This document shows, in pieces, positions 1 through 8,597 of a stretch of 64,000 bases of DNA (positions within the stretch are counted from its first letter, which is position 1; each line of letters starts with the position of its first letter). The stretch comes from Limnoglobus roseus. GTDB taxonomy: Bacteria > Planctomycetota > Planctomycetia > Gemmatales > Gemmataceae. Under the pieces are notes generated by a model. That model did not search any database and was not told where the DNA came from. It saw nothing but the letters and a program-made list of their open reading frames with translations. A program made the position numbers and the translations under genes. Location of the stretch: the NCBI RefSeq assembly GCF_008254045.1, contig NZ_CP042425.1, positions 7,144,163 through 7,208,162 on the forward strand. The letters are read 5' to 3'.

Positions 1-59
1 TGTCGGGGAATAACAGTTTCATAAGCGATGGGTCGCCGGTTCAAACCCGGCCTCCGCTA
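1..59 (+). tRNA. 3' end of a tRNA- or tmRNA-like gene (cut by window edge)
   Basis: A T-arm is visible: stem GCCGG (35-39), loop TTCAAAC, stem CCGGC (47-51). It is followed by a 7-nt acceptor strand CTCCGCT and discriminator A; CCA is not encoded. The matching 5' acceptor strand (AGCGGAG) lies outside the window, so the identity cannot be read. The upstream bases do not form an obvious anticodon arm, so a tmRNA 3' end is as likely as a tRNA. A strong hairpin follows directly. Confidence 0.45.
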
Positions 60-62
60 CTC

Positions 63-94
63 AAAGAACCCACGGTGAAAGCCGTGGGTTCTTT
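63..94 (+). terminator. Intrinsic terminator-like hairpin after the tRNA/tmRNA-like gene
   Basis: A perfect 13-bp stem (63-75 pairs with 82-94) closes a 6-nt loop. The descending arm ends in CTTTCG and further T-rich sequence. It lies 3 bases after the RNA gene and is self-complementary, so it could act on both strands. Confidence 0.6.
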
Positions 95-276
95 CGTTTC
101 TCCTTGTTTCTTAGGCAATTTCGCACGTCTTAAGCAATCCAATTACTCTGGCAGTTGTCATTAGGTGTCATCGGAAGTCAGCCGATGTCAGTGGATTTAT
201 CCACCAATTGTCCACCAGCTCCCCGGTATCATCCACCATGCGGGGCAATTCTTCACCACCACCGAAGTCTACCCTC

Positions 277-654
277 ATGAACTTGACCCGCATCGAAACC
301 GAAATCCTGCACCTGCACAACTCCGTGAACGTCCGTCCGACCGTGGACGCCGCCCGCAAGATCGGCGAGCTACTGCTTGAAGTGAAAGCATATCTCGACC
401 ACGGGCAGTATCTCCCGTGGGTGCGGAAGTTGGGACTCTCTCGGCAGTTCGCACAGGCATACACTCAAGTCGCCAAGGCCCACCCCGTAAATGACCAGAG
501 TTCTGGTCATTTGAGTATTGACGGCCTGTTGAAGCGAATCAGGCAAGGCCGTCGTGCAGAACGGCGTGAGCGGACAGACCAACTCACCGAGGACAACGAC
601 AACGCCACCGAGGAAGGCATCGTGCTAGGCGACTCGTTGAAGTGGCTACCCTAG
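277..654 (+). pseudogene. DUF3102-type protein, probably the truncated front of a DNA methyltransferase gene
   Basis: The 125-residue product has a DUF3102-like stretch around residues 25-70 (IGELLLEVKAYLDHGQYLPW and the following LGLSRQFAQ). DUF3102 is a small domain often found before plasmid/phage DNA-modification domains. The last residues, GIVLGDSLKWLP, look like the opening of an adenine methylase Rossmann domain, where a D-rich motif and later DPPY would follow, but a TAG stop ends the protein there. I infer loss of the downstream part, with an IS3 element only 70 bp away. The start is the ATG at 277; an upstream in-frame start at 208 is less convincing. Confidence 0.5.
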
Positions 655-767
655 ACTTTCCATGCCGCGACAGGCCGTCACGCGCACATCAGGAAGATGC
701 ACGTCGCAGAACGTGCCAGTGTATATAGTGGACCCCATTTGCGAGACCAAAAACCGACGAATTTAAG

Positions 768-1635
768 CTACTCCTTCGCCGGCTCTTTTGACCGTCCGGC
801 CCGGTACACCTCGGCCGGGGTCTTGTACCCCAGTGACTGGTGCAAGCGGGCCTCGTTGTAGAAGGTGAAGTACGCCTTCAACCCCCGCTCCAACTCGGTC
901 ACCGTCTCGTATCCCCGCAGGAACACGTCCTCGTACTTCACCGTCCGCCACAGCCGCTCGACGAACACGTTGTCCAGGCACCGCCCCCGGCCGTCCATGC
1001 TCACCCGCGCCCCGGCCGCCTCCACCCGCTCGACCCACGCCCCGGCCGTGAACTGCACCCCTTGATCGGTGTTGAACACCTCCGGGGTGCCGGCCGCCAA
1101 CGCCTCGTCCAGCATGTCCCGGCAGAACGCCCCGTCGAGCGTGTTCGACAACCGCCAGGCCACCACGTACCGGCTGTACCAGTCGATGGTGGCGGCCAAG
1201 TACATGAACCCGCCGGGCAGCGGCAGGTATGTAATGTCGGCACTCCACACCTGCCCGACGCGGTCGATCGGCACGCCGCGGAGGAGGTACGGGTACACCG
1301 GGTGGCCCCGCCCGGCCGACAGCTTCGGCTTCGGGTGGATGGCTTCCAGGCCCATGACCCGGAGCAACCGCTGGACCCGCTTGCGGTTCGCCGGGTGGCC
1401 GTTGCGGGCCAGCCACCGGGCGATCCGCCGGCTGCCGTAGAACGGGCAGGCCGTGTACTGCTCGTCGATCCGCCGCATGAGGGCCAGGTTGTCGGCCGAC
1501 TCCTCGGCCGGCCCCCGGTAGTACGTGGCCCGGCCGAGCCCGACCAGTTGGCACTGCCGACGGACGCTCAGGTCGGCGTGCCCGGGGTCGATCAGCGGCC
1601 GCAGGTCGTCAACCGAACGTCGCAGCTTTTTTTTT
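768..1635 (-). CDS. IS3-family transposase OrfB (DDE catalytic part)
   Basis: This is the rve-type integrase core of an IS3 transposase. It opens with the HTH_21-like stretch YGSRRIARWLARNGHPANRK. The catalytic acids are visible in VWSADITYL (first D), FNTDQGVQFT (second D) and DNVFVERLWRTVKYEDV (E), followed by the typical tail YNEARLHQSLGYKTPAEVY. The frame is open back to the A9 run at 1627-1635 and has no good start of its own before an internal ATG at 1478. It is probably made as an OrfAB fusion by -1 frameshifting on that run. It acts at the IS ends to excise and insert the element. Confidence 0.9.
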
Positions 1636-1896
1636 CACCCAGTCGAGCTCGACCTTGAGCCGGCCGATCTGCTCGTACAGCGCGGGTGTCTGGTCGTCGC
1701 CGGGGGCGACCGCCTTCGCTCCGGCGGCGAACACGGCCTCGGCCCCGGCCAGGAGTTGCTTCTTCCACCCGTGGATGAGGGTCGGGTGGACGCCGAAGTG
1801 GGCGGCCAACTCGTTGACCGTCTTGTCGCCCTTCACCGCGGCCAGAGCGACCTGGGCTTTGAACGCCGCCGTGTGGGTCTTCCGCTTCGCCGTCAT
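1609..1896 (-). CDS. IS3-family transposase OrfA (helix-turn-helix protein)
   Basis: This 95-residue protein belongs to the HTH_Tnp_1 type: FKAQVALAAVKGDKTVNELA, then FGVHPTLIHGWKKQLL, with a heptad-like C-terminus (IGRLKVELDWVKKK) that would mediate multimerisation. It binds the IS ends. The start is the ATG at 1896, preceded by GGAGG; a GTG/ATG slightly upstream is possible. The final codons contain the A9 run used for the shift into OrfB. Without the shift the protein ends AATFG-stop. Confidence 0.88.
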   Translation of the reverse strand: MTAKRKTHTAAFKAQVALAAVKGDKTVNELAAHFGVHPTLIHGWKKQLLAGAEAVFAAGAKAVAPGDDQTPALYEQIGRLKVELDWVKKKAATFG

Positions 1897-1965
1897 CAGG
1901 ACCACCTCCGAGGGCCGCCAGAGTAGCTTACCTGGCGGTCTCAGTTTCGGGGTCCACTATAGTAC

Positions 1966-2080
1966 CCAGTCACGCATAACTGGTTTAACGGCAAATAAAG
2001 CACCGATCACAGGGGCATTTCAACTGTCGAGGAAGTCGGCTCGCCCTTGCTCCAGGCTAGGATAGCCATAGACTCTTATG
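1966..2080. other. Short gap between the IS and the riboswitch
   Basis: No gene, tRNA or repeat is visible here. It probably contains the promoter for the riboswitch transcript starting near 2081. Confidence 0.4.
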
Positions 2081-2341
2081 CGACAGGTTTTGCCAATCGG
2101 CCTCCAACCGATGGCAAACGAAGAGGGAAGCCGGTGTGAGTCCGGCGCGGGGCCGCCTCTGTAATCGGTGAGGCCCGGTTCAAGATGTCACTGCTGGGAA
2201 GGGATGACGAAGGGGGAATGAGGGTTGAGCCGGGCTTACGCTGAAGCGTACCCGATCGCAAACCCTCTTTTCCCTAGCTCCTCACTTGGTGGGAAGACGA
2301 ACCGGTCCGTTTGAACCGAAAGCCAGAATACCTGCCTGTCG
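2081..2341 (+). promoter_or_regulatory. Cobalamin (B12) riboswitch 1
   Basis: The conserved core is clear: AGGGAAGCCGGTGTGAGTCC near 2128, then CCGCCTCTGTAATCGG, then GTCACTGCTGGGAAGG, and the terminal CCAGAATACCTGCC. The outer helix P1 pairs CGACAGG (2081-2087) with CCTGTCG (2335-2341). Family knowledge: adenosylcobalamin or related corrinoids bind and usually switch expression off. The first gene downstream on this strand is the DUF4465/Ig/FG-GAP surface protein at 2725, after a leader of about 380 nt. Confidence 0.9.
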
Positions 2342-2724
2342 TAATTTTCGCCGATATGCTCCGGTACCGAGCGGTCGCGTTGACACGAGTCTTCCTCACC
2401 CGCGTTTCGAGCGGGTGAACCGCGCACTGGTATTTTGGGGCTTCGGCCGACTGCCCGACCCGGCAGGAGGTTTCCGTGCGCTGTCACTCGTTTTCATCCC
2501 AAGCCCACGATTCCACCCCTCCACGACTCGGGATGCTGCTTGCGCAGTTCGCGGCACCGATCGGCCATGACTCACAGGGCGTTCAGGCGGCCTGCGGAGA
2601 GCCGGCGAGAACTGGGTCGGAATAGCCCCACGCAAATCGGAATGCCCAGAAATCTTATCCCGACCTTAACAGCCACTAACCGGCCCCGGCCGAGTTGGTC
2701 GGCAACTTCTTTGGAGGAGACACC
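2342..2724 (+). other. Leader between riboswitch 1 and the surface-protein gene
   Basis: No convincing coding sequence is visible. It includes GC-rich local palindromes such as CCCGCGTTTCGAGCGGG (2399-2415), which may belong to the expression platform. It ends with the Shine-Dalgarno GGAGGAG 6 bases before the GTG at 2725. Confidence 0.4.
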
Positions 2725-5700
2725 GTGAACTTTCGTCGTTCCACGCAGGTTGGTCGCAAGGGCCGCAACGCCAAGTATTCACCCGACAAAGGTTCACACT
2801 CTTTCAAGCTGAAGGCCGAGGCACTGGAAGATCGGACTCAGCCTGCGACTTCGGCAACGATCATGACCGCTCAGTACACGCCAGTCGCACGCGGCGTGTC
2901 AGACCTGCTGACGGCCACGATCAGTGTGCCGGCCGGTTCGGGGTCGCCCACGGGAATGGTGACGTTCTCGGACGTTTCGAACGGCGCTACGACCGTCCTC
3001 GGAACGGCAAACGTGACGCAGGTCAGCAGCAGCCCGGCCAAGTTCGCCGCGACCCTGCCCGCGACCTTCACGGCTGAAGGCTCGCACTACCTGACGGCGG
3101 CGTACAGTGGGGACGGCACCTTCGATCCCAGCACCGGCACGTTTACGGTGAACAGCGGGACCACCGCTGCCGATTTCGAGAACTTCTCGCTGCCGCCGAA
3201 CTCGTTCTACAACGGTGCCGACGGTGCGGGTGGCTTCAATACCGGGGGCGGCCAGTTCAACAACAGTTACAATTCGTCCTTCGATGTGTGGTCCGGGTGG
3301 TCGCACTCGAACGTGACCGACGTGACGACGGCGGGGTTCGGGAACCAGTACGCGGCGTACAACGTCCCCGGCGGAGGGACCGGGGCCGGCGGGTCGGCCA
3401 ACTACGGGGTGGCCTTCGGCTTTCCGGGAAGCGGCGGGTTCCCCGGCGACCCCATCACGATCGACCTACCGGCCGGTCAGCGGCCGCAGTCCATGCAAAT
3501 CACCAACACCACCTACGCCGCCTTGTCGATGCGGGATGGGGATGCGTTCGCCAAGAAGTTCGGCGGAACAACCGGGAACGACCCCGACTTCTTTCTGCTG
3601 ACCATCACGGGCAAGAACGCCTCGGGCGCGGACACGGGCACACGGACCTTCTACCTGGCCGACTACCGATTCGCGGACAACAGCAAGGACTACATCGTAT
3701 CGCAGTGGACGACGGTTGATCTGTCTTCCTTGCCGACGGCCACCACACAGCTTTCGTTCGCTTTGAGTTCGTCCGACGTAGGCACGTTCGGGGTCAACAC
3801 CCCGACCTACTTCGCGATGGACGACCTGATCTTGACGCCGGACGTGTCGGTGACGGCCTCGCCGACCGGCCCAGTGTCGGCGGGCACGCCGGTCACGTTC
3901 ACGGCCACCGTCGCCGGCAATCCGAGCGTCGGGACGGTCACCTTCTACGCCGGCCCGGGGCTGACCGACCCGATCGGGTCGCCGGTCGCCGTGGTCGGCG
4001 GCACGGCCACCTCGACGGCCACGACCACCTTACCGTCGGGCACTAACAGGATCACCGCCGTGTACAGCGGCGGGGCTGGGTTCGACCCCAGTCAGTCGTC
4101 AGTGGACTTCGCCGTCAATACCGCGACGACTACGACTGTGACCCACACACCGGCCGGCCCGGTGACGGCGGGGACGGCGGTCACGTTCACGGCCACGGTC
4201 GCCGGCAATCCGAGCGTCGGAACGGTCACCTTCTACGCCGGCCCGGGGCTAACCAACCCCATCGGGTCGCCGGTCACCGTCGCCGGTGGCACGGCCACCT
4301 CGGCGGCCACCGCGACCTTGCCCGTGGGCACGAGTACCATCACCGCCGTGTACAGCGGTGGAACCGGCTTCGACCCCAGCCAGGGGACGGTCGCCGTCAC
4401 CGTCAACGCCGCGACCACAACGAGCGTCGCCGCCGCGCCGACCGGGCCGGTGTCCCTGGGGACGCCGGTCGCGTTCACGGCCACCGTCGCCGGCAGTGGT
4501 AACGCCGGGACGGTCACCTTCTACGCCGGCCCCGGCCTGACCAACCCGATCGGGGCACCGATCGCTGTGACCGGTGGCACTGCCACCTCGGCGGTCACGA
4601 CCGCCCTGCCGGCCGGGTCCAACACGATCACGGCCGTGTACAGCGGCGGGACGGGGATCGCGGGGAGCCAGGGGACGGTCGGTGTCACCGTCAACGCTAC
4701 AACGGTGACTACAGTGGCGGCCGCGCCGGCCGGCCCGGTGACGGCGGGGACGCCGGTCGCGTTCACGGCCACCGTCACCGGCAGCCCGAGTGTCGGGACG
4801 GTCACCTTCTACGCCGGCCCGGGGCTAACCAACCCGATCGGAACGCCGGTCACCGTCGCCGGTGGCACGGCCACCTCGGCGGCCACCGCGACCTTGCCCG
4901 TGGGCACGAGTACCATCACCGCCGTGTACAGCGGCGGGGCCGGCTTCGACCCTAGTCAGGGGACGGTCGGCGTCACCGTCAACGCCGCGACGACGACCAG
5001 CGTCGCCGCCGCACCGACCGGGCCGGTGTCCCCGGGGACGCCGGTCGCGTTCACGGCCACCGTCACCGGCAGCCCGAGCGTCGGCACGGTCACCTTCTAC
5101 GCCGGCCCGGGGCTAACCAACCCGATCGGAACGCCGGTCACCGTCGTCACCGGCACGGCCACCTCGGCGGCCACGGCCACCTTGCCCGTGGGCACGAGTA
5201 CCATCACCGCCGTGTACAGCGGTGGACCCGGGTTAGCGGGGAGCCAGGGGACGGTGGATGTCACCATCAACGCCGTGACGGCGACCACGGTGGCGGCCGC
5301 GCCGGCCGGGCCGGTGTCCCCGGGGACGCCGGTCGCGTTCACGGCCACCGTCACCGGCAGCCCGAGCGTCGGCACCGTCACCTTCTACGCCGGCCCCGGC
5401 CTGACCAACCCGATCGGGACGCCGGTCACCGTCACCGGTGGCACGGCCACCTCCGTCGCCGCGACTCTACCCTTGGGCAGTACCACGATCACGGCCGTGT
5501 ACAGCGGCGGGACGGGGTTCGCGGGGAGCCAGGGGACGGTCGGCGTCATGGTCGACGCCGCGATCGCGACCGCGACGAGCGTCGCTGCCGCGACGAGCGG
5601 CCCGGTGACGGCGGGGACGCCGGTCGCGTTCACGGCCACCGTGACCGGCAATCCGAGCGTCGGCACCGTCACCTTCTACGCCGGCCCGGGGCTGACCAAC

Positions 5701-7149
5701 CCCATCGGGTCGCCGGTCACCGTCGTCAGCGGCACGGCCACCTCGGCGACCACAGCCGTCCTCCCGGTCGGGTCCAACAGGATCACGGCCGTGTACAGCG
5801 GCGGGACGGGGTTCACGGCGAGCCAGGGAACGATCGGCGTCACCGTCAACGCTGCAATTGCGACCGCGACGAACGTCGTCGTCGCACCGAGCGGCCCGGT
5901 GACGGCGGGGACGGCGGTCACGTTCACGGCCACGGTCGCCGGCAATCCGAGCGTTGGCACCGTCACCTTCTACGCCGGCCCGGGGCTGACCAACCCCATC
6001 GGGTCGCCGGTCACCGTCGTCGGCGGCACGGCCACCTCGGCGGCCACGGCCACCTTGCCCGTGGGCACGGCTACCATCACCGCCGTGTACAGCGGTGGAA
6101 CCGGCTTCGACCCCAGCCAGGGGACCGTCACCGTCACCGTCAACGCCGCGACCGCGAATCCCGACTTCATCGGTGTGCCGCAATTCGCCGTCGGGTCGGA
6201 TGTCGGCGGGCCATCGACCGTGATCGAGTACAATTCGGACGGCTCCGTGGCGAAGACCTTCGACCCGTTCCCCCGCACCACGGGAGGGACGCGAACGGCA
6301 GTCGGAGACTTCAACGGAGACGGGACACCAGACGTCGCGGTCGGCACCGGCCCGGGGGTGACGGCGCAGGTGAAGGTACTGGACGGGAAGACCGGGGCCG
6401 TCCTGTTCGACGTGACGCCGTTCGCCGACTTCACCGGCGGCGTGTTCGTCGCCTTGGGGGACGTGACCGGGGACGGAAAGGCCGATCTCGTGGTGAGCCC
6501 CGACATGGGCGGTGGCCCACGGGTCAGTCTCTTCCGTGGCGGCGACTTCGTGAAGGCCGCCGACTTCTTCGGCATCGACGACCCGGCCTTCCGAGGTGGT
6601 GCCCGGGCGTCCTTAGGCGACCTGAACGGCGACGGGGTCGCCGACTTGGTGGTCTCGGCCGGGTTCGGGGGCGGCCCGCGGATCAGCGTGTACGACGGGA
6701 AGAGCCTGGCCGGTGGGCAGCAGGTCCACCTCGTCCCGGACTTCTTCCTGTTCGAAGACACGCTGCGGAACGGCGCATACGTGGCCGTCGGTGACGTGAA
6801 CGGCGACGGGTTCGCGGACATCATCGGGGGCGGCGGACCGGGGGGCGGCCCCCGTGTTCTGGCCCTGTCGGGGAAGACCTTGTTAACTCAAGGGGTTACC
6901 GCCGCGTTCGAGAGTCCGGTCGCCAACTTCTTCGCCGGCGACACGGAGAACCGGGGGGGCATCCGGGTCTCGGTCAAGGATCTGGACGGGGACGAGAGGG
7001 CAGACGTCGTCGTCGGTTCGGGAACCGGGGCGGGGAGTGCCGTCACGGCTTACACGGGTTCCGCACTCACGAAGGATCCGAGCGATCCCACGGCAGAAAT
7101 GCAATTCGATGCCTTCCCGAATTTCACCGGCGGGGTGTACGTCGGTTGA
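2725..7149 (+). CDS. Giant surface protein: DUF4465 domain, eight Ig-like repeats, FG-GAP repeats
   Basis: This 1474-residue protein begins with a basic N-terminus and the motif EALEDRTQPA (about residues 30-40), resembling the planctomycete LEPR/LEDR-type export tag. One Ig-like unit follows (about 45-145). Residues about 149-368 match the DUF4465 pattern (DFENFSLPPNSFYNGADGAG, DVWSGWSHSNVTD, GGSANYGVAFGF, PTYFAMDDL). Eight near-identical 96-residue Ig-like repeats follow (about 375-1146), then FG-GAP/VCBS-type repeats with calcium-loop motifs DFNGDGTPD, DVTGDGKAD, DLNGDGVAD, DVNGDGFAD and DLDGDERAD. It is probably exported and cell-surface. DUF4465 is, as I recall, the family of B12-binding BtuH-like proteins of Bacteroides, which fits the riboswitch upstream. 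The GTG start is chosen for its GGAGGAG site. Confidence 0.85.
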   Translation: MNFRRSTQVGRKGRNAKYSPDKGSHSFKLKAEALEDRTQPATSATIMTAQYTPVARGVSDLLTATISVPAGSGSPTGMVTFSDVSNGATTVLGTANVTQVSSSPAKFAATLPATFTAEGSHYLTAAYSGDGTFDPSTGTFTVNSGTTAADFENFSLPPNSFYNGADGAGGFNTGGGQFNNSYNSSFDVWSGWSHSNVTDVTTAGFGNQYAAYNVPGGGTGAGGSANYGVAFGFPGSGGFPGDPITIDLPAGQRPQSMQITNTTYAALSMRDGDAFAKKFGGTTGNDPDFFLLTITGKNASGADTGTRTFYLADYRFADNSKDYIVSQWTTVDLSSLPTATTQLSFALSSSDVGTFGVNTPTYFAMDDLILTPDVSVTASPTGPVSAGTPVTFTATVAGNPSVGTVTFYAGPGLTDPIGSPVAVVGGTATSTATTTLPSGTNRITAVYSGGAGFDPSQSSVDFAVNTATTTTVTHTPAGPVTAGTAVTFTATVAGNPSVGTVTFYAGPGLTNPIGSPVTVAGGTATSAATATLPVGTSTITAVYSGGTGFDPSQGTVAVTVNAATTTSVAAAPTGPVSLGTPVAFTATVAGSGNAGTVTFYAGPGLTNPIGAPIAVTGGTATSAVTTALPAGSNTITAVYSGGTGIAGSQGTVGVTVNATTVTTVAAAPAGPVTAGTPVAFTATVTGSPSVGTVTFYAGPGLTNPIGTPVTVAGGTATSAATATLPVGTSTITAVYSGGAGFDPSQGTVGVTVNAATTTSVAAAPTGPVSPGTPVAFTATVTGSPSVGTVTFYAGPGLTNPIGTPVTVVTGTATSAATATLPVGTSTITAVYSGGPGLAGSQGTVDVTINAVTATTVAAAPAGPVSPGTPVAFTATVTGSPSVGTVTFYAGPGLTNPIGTPVTVTGGTATSVAATLPLGSTTITAVYSGGTGFAGSQGTVGVMVDAAIATATSVAAATSGPVTAGTPVAFTATVTGNPSVGTVTFYAGPGLTNPIGSPVTVVSGTATSATTAVLPVGSNRITAVYSGGTGFTASQGTIGVTVNAAIATATNVVVAPSGPVTAGTAVTFTATVAGNPSVGTVTFYAGPGLTNPIGSPVTVVGGTATSAATATLPVGTATITAVYSGGTGFDPSQGTVTVTVNAATANPDFIGVPQFAVGSDVGGPSTVIEYNSDGSVAKTFDPFPRTTGGTRTAVGDFNGDGTPDVAVGTGPGVTAQVKVLDGKTGAVLFDVTPFADFTGGVFVALGDVTGDGKADLVVSPDMGGGPRVSLFRGGDFVKAADFFGIDDPAFRGGARASLGDLNGDGVADLVVSAGFGGGPRISVYDGKSLAGGQQVHLVPDFFLFEDTLRNGAYVAVGDVNGDGFADIIGGGGPGGGPRVLALSGKTLLTQGVTAAFESPVANFFAGDTENRGGIRVSVKDLDGDERADVVVGSGTGAGSAVTAYTGSALTKDPSDPTAEMQFDAFPNFTGGVYVG
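3847..6162 (+). repeat. Eight tandem 288-bp repeats coding Ig-like domains
   Basis: Units start near 3847, 4126, 4414, 4702, 4990, 5278, 5560 and 5854. Each encodes a domain of the form AAPxGPVxxGTPVAFTATV, then VGTVTFYAGPGLTNPIG, then TITAVYSGG. The near identity at nucleotide level suggests recent expansion or gene conversion. Copy number may vary between strains and is prone to assembly collapse. Confidence 0.9.
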
Positions 7150-7237
7150 CCAGCACTTCAGCAAGGGCAGGTGTTACCACACACGCCGCACCGAATTTTC
7201 CGTTCGGTGCGGCATCGAGGATCTTTCCTCACTCAAA

Positions 7238-8248
7238 TCAATTCGAGTCCGCAATCACCTCGCCGGCGTCACGGGTGGATAGGGCGGTGAGCGTCTCAGG
7301 GGACAGGGTGTCGCGCAGGAATTGGACCGAGCCGTCCACGAACAGGGCGGCGGCCCCGCCCGGGTGGTCGCTCGACAGGCCCCACTGGCCCGCGACGCCG
7401 CTCCCCGGTCCGCCGCCGAGGGGGCACGGTTGGGTGTAGCCGCTGGCCGCCGCGCAGCCCGCCCGGCCGTCCGGCTCGAACCCGTTCGCGCCCCCGTTGT
7501 ACCCCCGCAGGGTGTTGATCTGGTAGGCCGCGTTGTTGTAGTGCGGGCGGCCGTGGATCCACACGCCGCGAGCGAACTTGAGGCACTCGGTCACGTCGAT
7601 AGTGTTCGACGTGCCGTCCGTGAAGTCCGTGATGCGGAGGTTCTGCCGCTCGTCGAAGCCGCCCCGGCCTTGGGTGACAGAGGCGGCGGGGGAGTTCGTC
7701 GTCAGCCGCTGGGCCCCGTTCAGCCCGGTGTAGTCGTTGACCGCCAGTTCCAGCGTCTTGTCGGTCAGGGGCAGCGAGTGCGGAGCTTTCTTCGTCCCGT
7801 ACACCCGCCGGTTCGACGGGCACAGGTACATCGCCACCTGCGTCTGCCCGATGGTCCGGTTCGGCTCCTCGTCGATGGCCAGGTCCATGTTCAAGGAGGC
7901 GTACAGGTTGTTCTGTTCGAGGTACGGGAGGATGGCGGCGAACAGCCCCGGCCGGTACGGGCCGGTGTTGAGCTTGGCGATCGGGATCTGGCCGGCGGGC
8001 GTGCCCTCGGGGTAGCCCTTGAGCGCGGTGCCAACCGGGAACCGCAGGTTGGCGTCGTGGTACGTCTGGAGGGCCAGCCCGATCTGCTTGAGGTTGTTCT
8101 GGCACTTCATGCGGCTGGCCGCCTCCCGCACCTTCTGGACAGCCGGCAACAAGAGGCCGATCAGGATGGCGATGATCGCAATCACGACCAGCAACTCGAT
8201 CAGGGTGAAAGCGGGACGGGGTTTGCGGCGGGCAGTAACGAACGTCAC
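7238..8248 (-). CDS. DUF1559 family protein (type II pseudopilin-like, planctomycete)
   Basis: This 336-residue protein has an N-terminal prepilin-type cleavage and hydrophobic segment ([20 protein letters not shown]), followed by [20 protein letters not shown]. The body has the DUF1559 layout ([22 protein letters not shown]) and ends with [18 protein letters not shown], the family's H-x9-DG motif. These proteins are very abundant in planctomycetes; their exact role is not settled, and pseudopilin-like assembly at the envelope is assumed. The GTG start has a GAGGAG site. A cobalamin riboswitch lies 137 nt upstream on the same strand, which is unusual for the family. Confidence 0.88.
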   Translation of the reverse strand: MTFVTARRKPRPAFTLIELLVVIAIIAILIGLLLPAVQKVREAASRMKCQNNLKQIGLALQTYHDANLRFPVGTALKGYPEGTPAGQIPIAKLNTGPYRPGLFAAILPYLEQNNLYASLNMDLAIDEEPNRTIGQTQVAMYLCPSNRRVYGTKKAPHSLPLTDKTLELAVNDYTGLNGAQRLTTNSPAASVTQGRGGFDERQNLRITDFTDGTSNTIDVTECLKFARGVWIHGRPHYNNAAYQINTLRGYNGGANGFEPDGRAGCAAASGYTQPCPLGGGPGSGVAGQWGLSSDHPGGAAALFVDGSVQFLRDTLSPETLTALSTRDAGEVIADSN

Positions 8249-8384
8249 AGGTCAACTCCTCTTCGCCGGGTCGGGCGAGCGGGTGCCTGCGGGGCCGGGA
8301 GCGGACGGACAGGGGCGTGCGTCGAACGCAGCGGGACGAGCCTGTCGGTCCGGCAGCCTGGAATCCGAGGCACCGAACAGTGTG

Positions 8385-8558
8385 CGACAGGCAGGTCTTC
8401 TGGCTTTCGGCTCGTAGCGACGTCCAGGCGGCCTTCCCGCGGATGTGCCGCAGTGGCGAGGAATGCCCGGACGTCTGACCGATTACAGTAGCGGCCCTGC
8501 GCCGGACTCTCACCGGCTTCCCTTTTCATCGCCCGCAACGAGCGGGACGAACCTGTCG
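8385..8558 (-). promoter_or_regulatory. Cobalamin (B12) riboswitch 2
   Basis: On the minus strand the core AAGGGAAGCCGGTGAGAGTC is followed by GGCCGCTACTGTAATCGG, GCCACTGCGGCACATCCGCG and GGGAAGG, ending with CCAGAAGACCTGCCTGTCG. P1 pairs CGACAGG with CCTGTCG at the two ends. It controls the DUF1559 gene that starts at 8248, the only gene directly downstream. Confidence 0.9.
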
Positions 8559-8597
8559 GTGGAGATTTTATGGCCCGAAGCGCGGGCCGCCAGTCGG

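Larger units (their letters stand above)
724..1962 (-). mobile_element. IS3-family insertion sequence, complete
   Basis: The element is 1239 bp. Its inverted ends share TATAGTGGACCCC, then six differing bases, then GAGACC (724-748 against 1938-1962 in reverse complement). The 3-bp direct repeat gta (721-723 and 1963-1965) fits the target duplications of IS3. It contains orfA and orfB in two frames joined by an A9 slippery run. It sits downstream of the truncated gene ending at 654. It appears intact and may still be mobile. Confidence 0.9.

Noticed and set aside
763-1554. Long Arg/Gly/Pro-rich frame antisense or shifted to IS3 OrfB
   Set aside because: It is an alternative-frame reading of the transposase gene, without domains; high GC opens many such frames throughout the window.
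5467-6824. Long minus-strand frames across the Ig and FG-GAP region
   Set aside because: Low-complexity products that mirror the repeat structure; the plus-strand gene has clear domains and a ribosome site.
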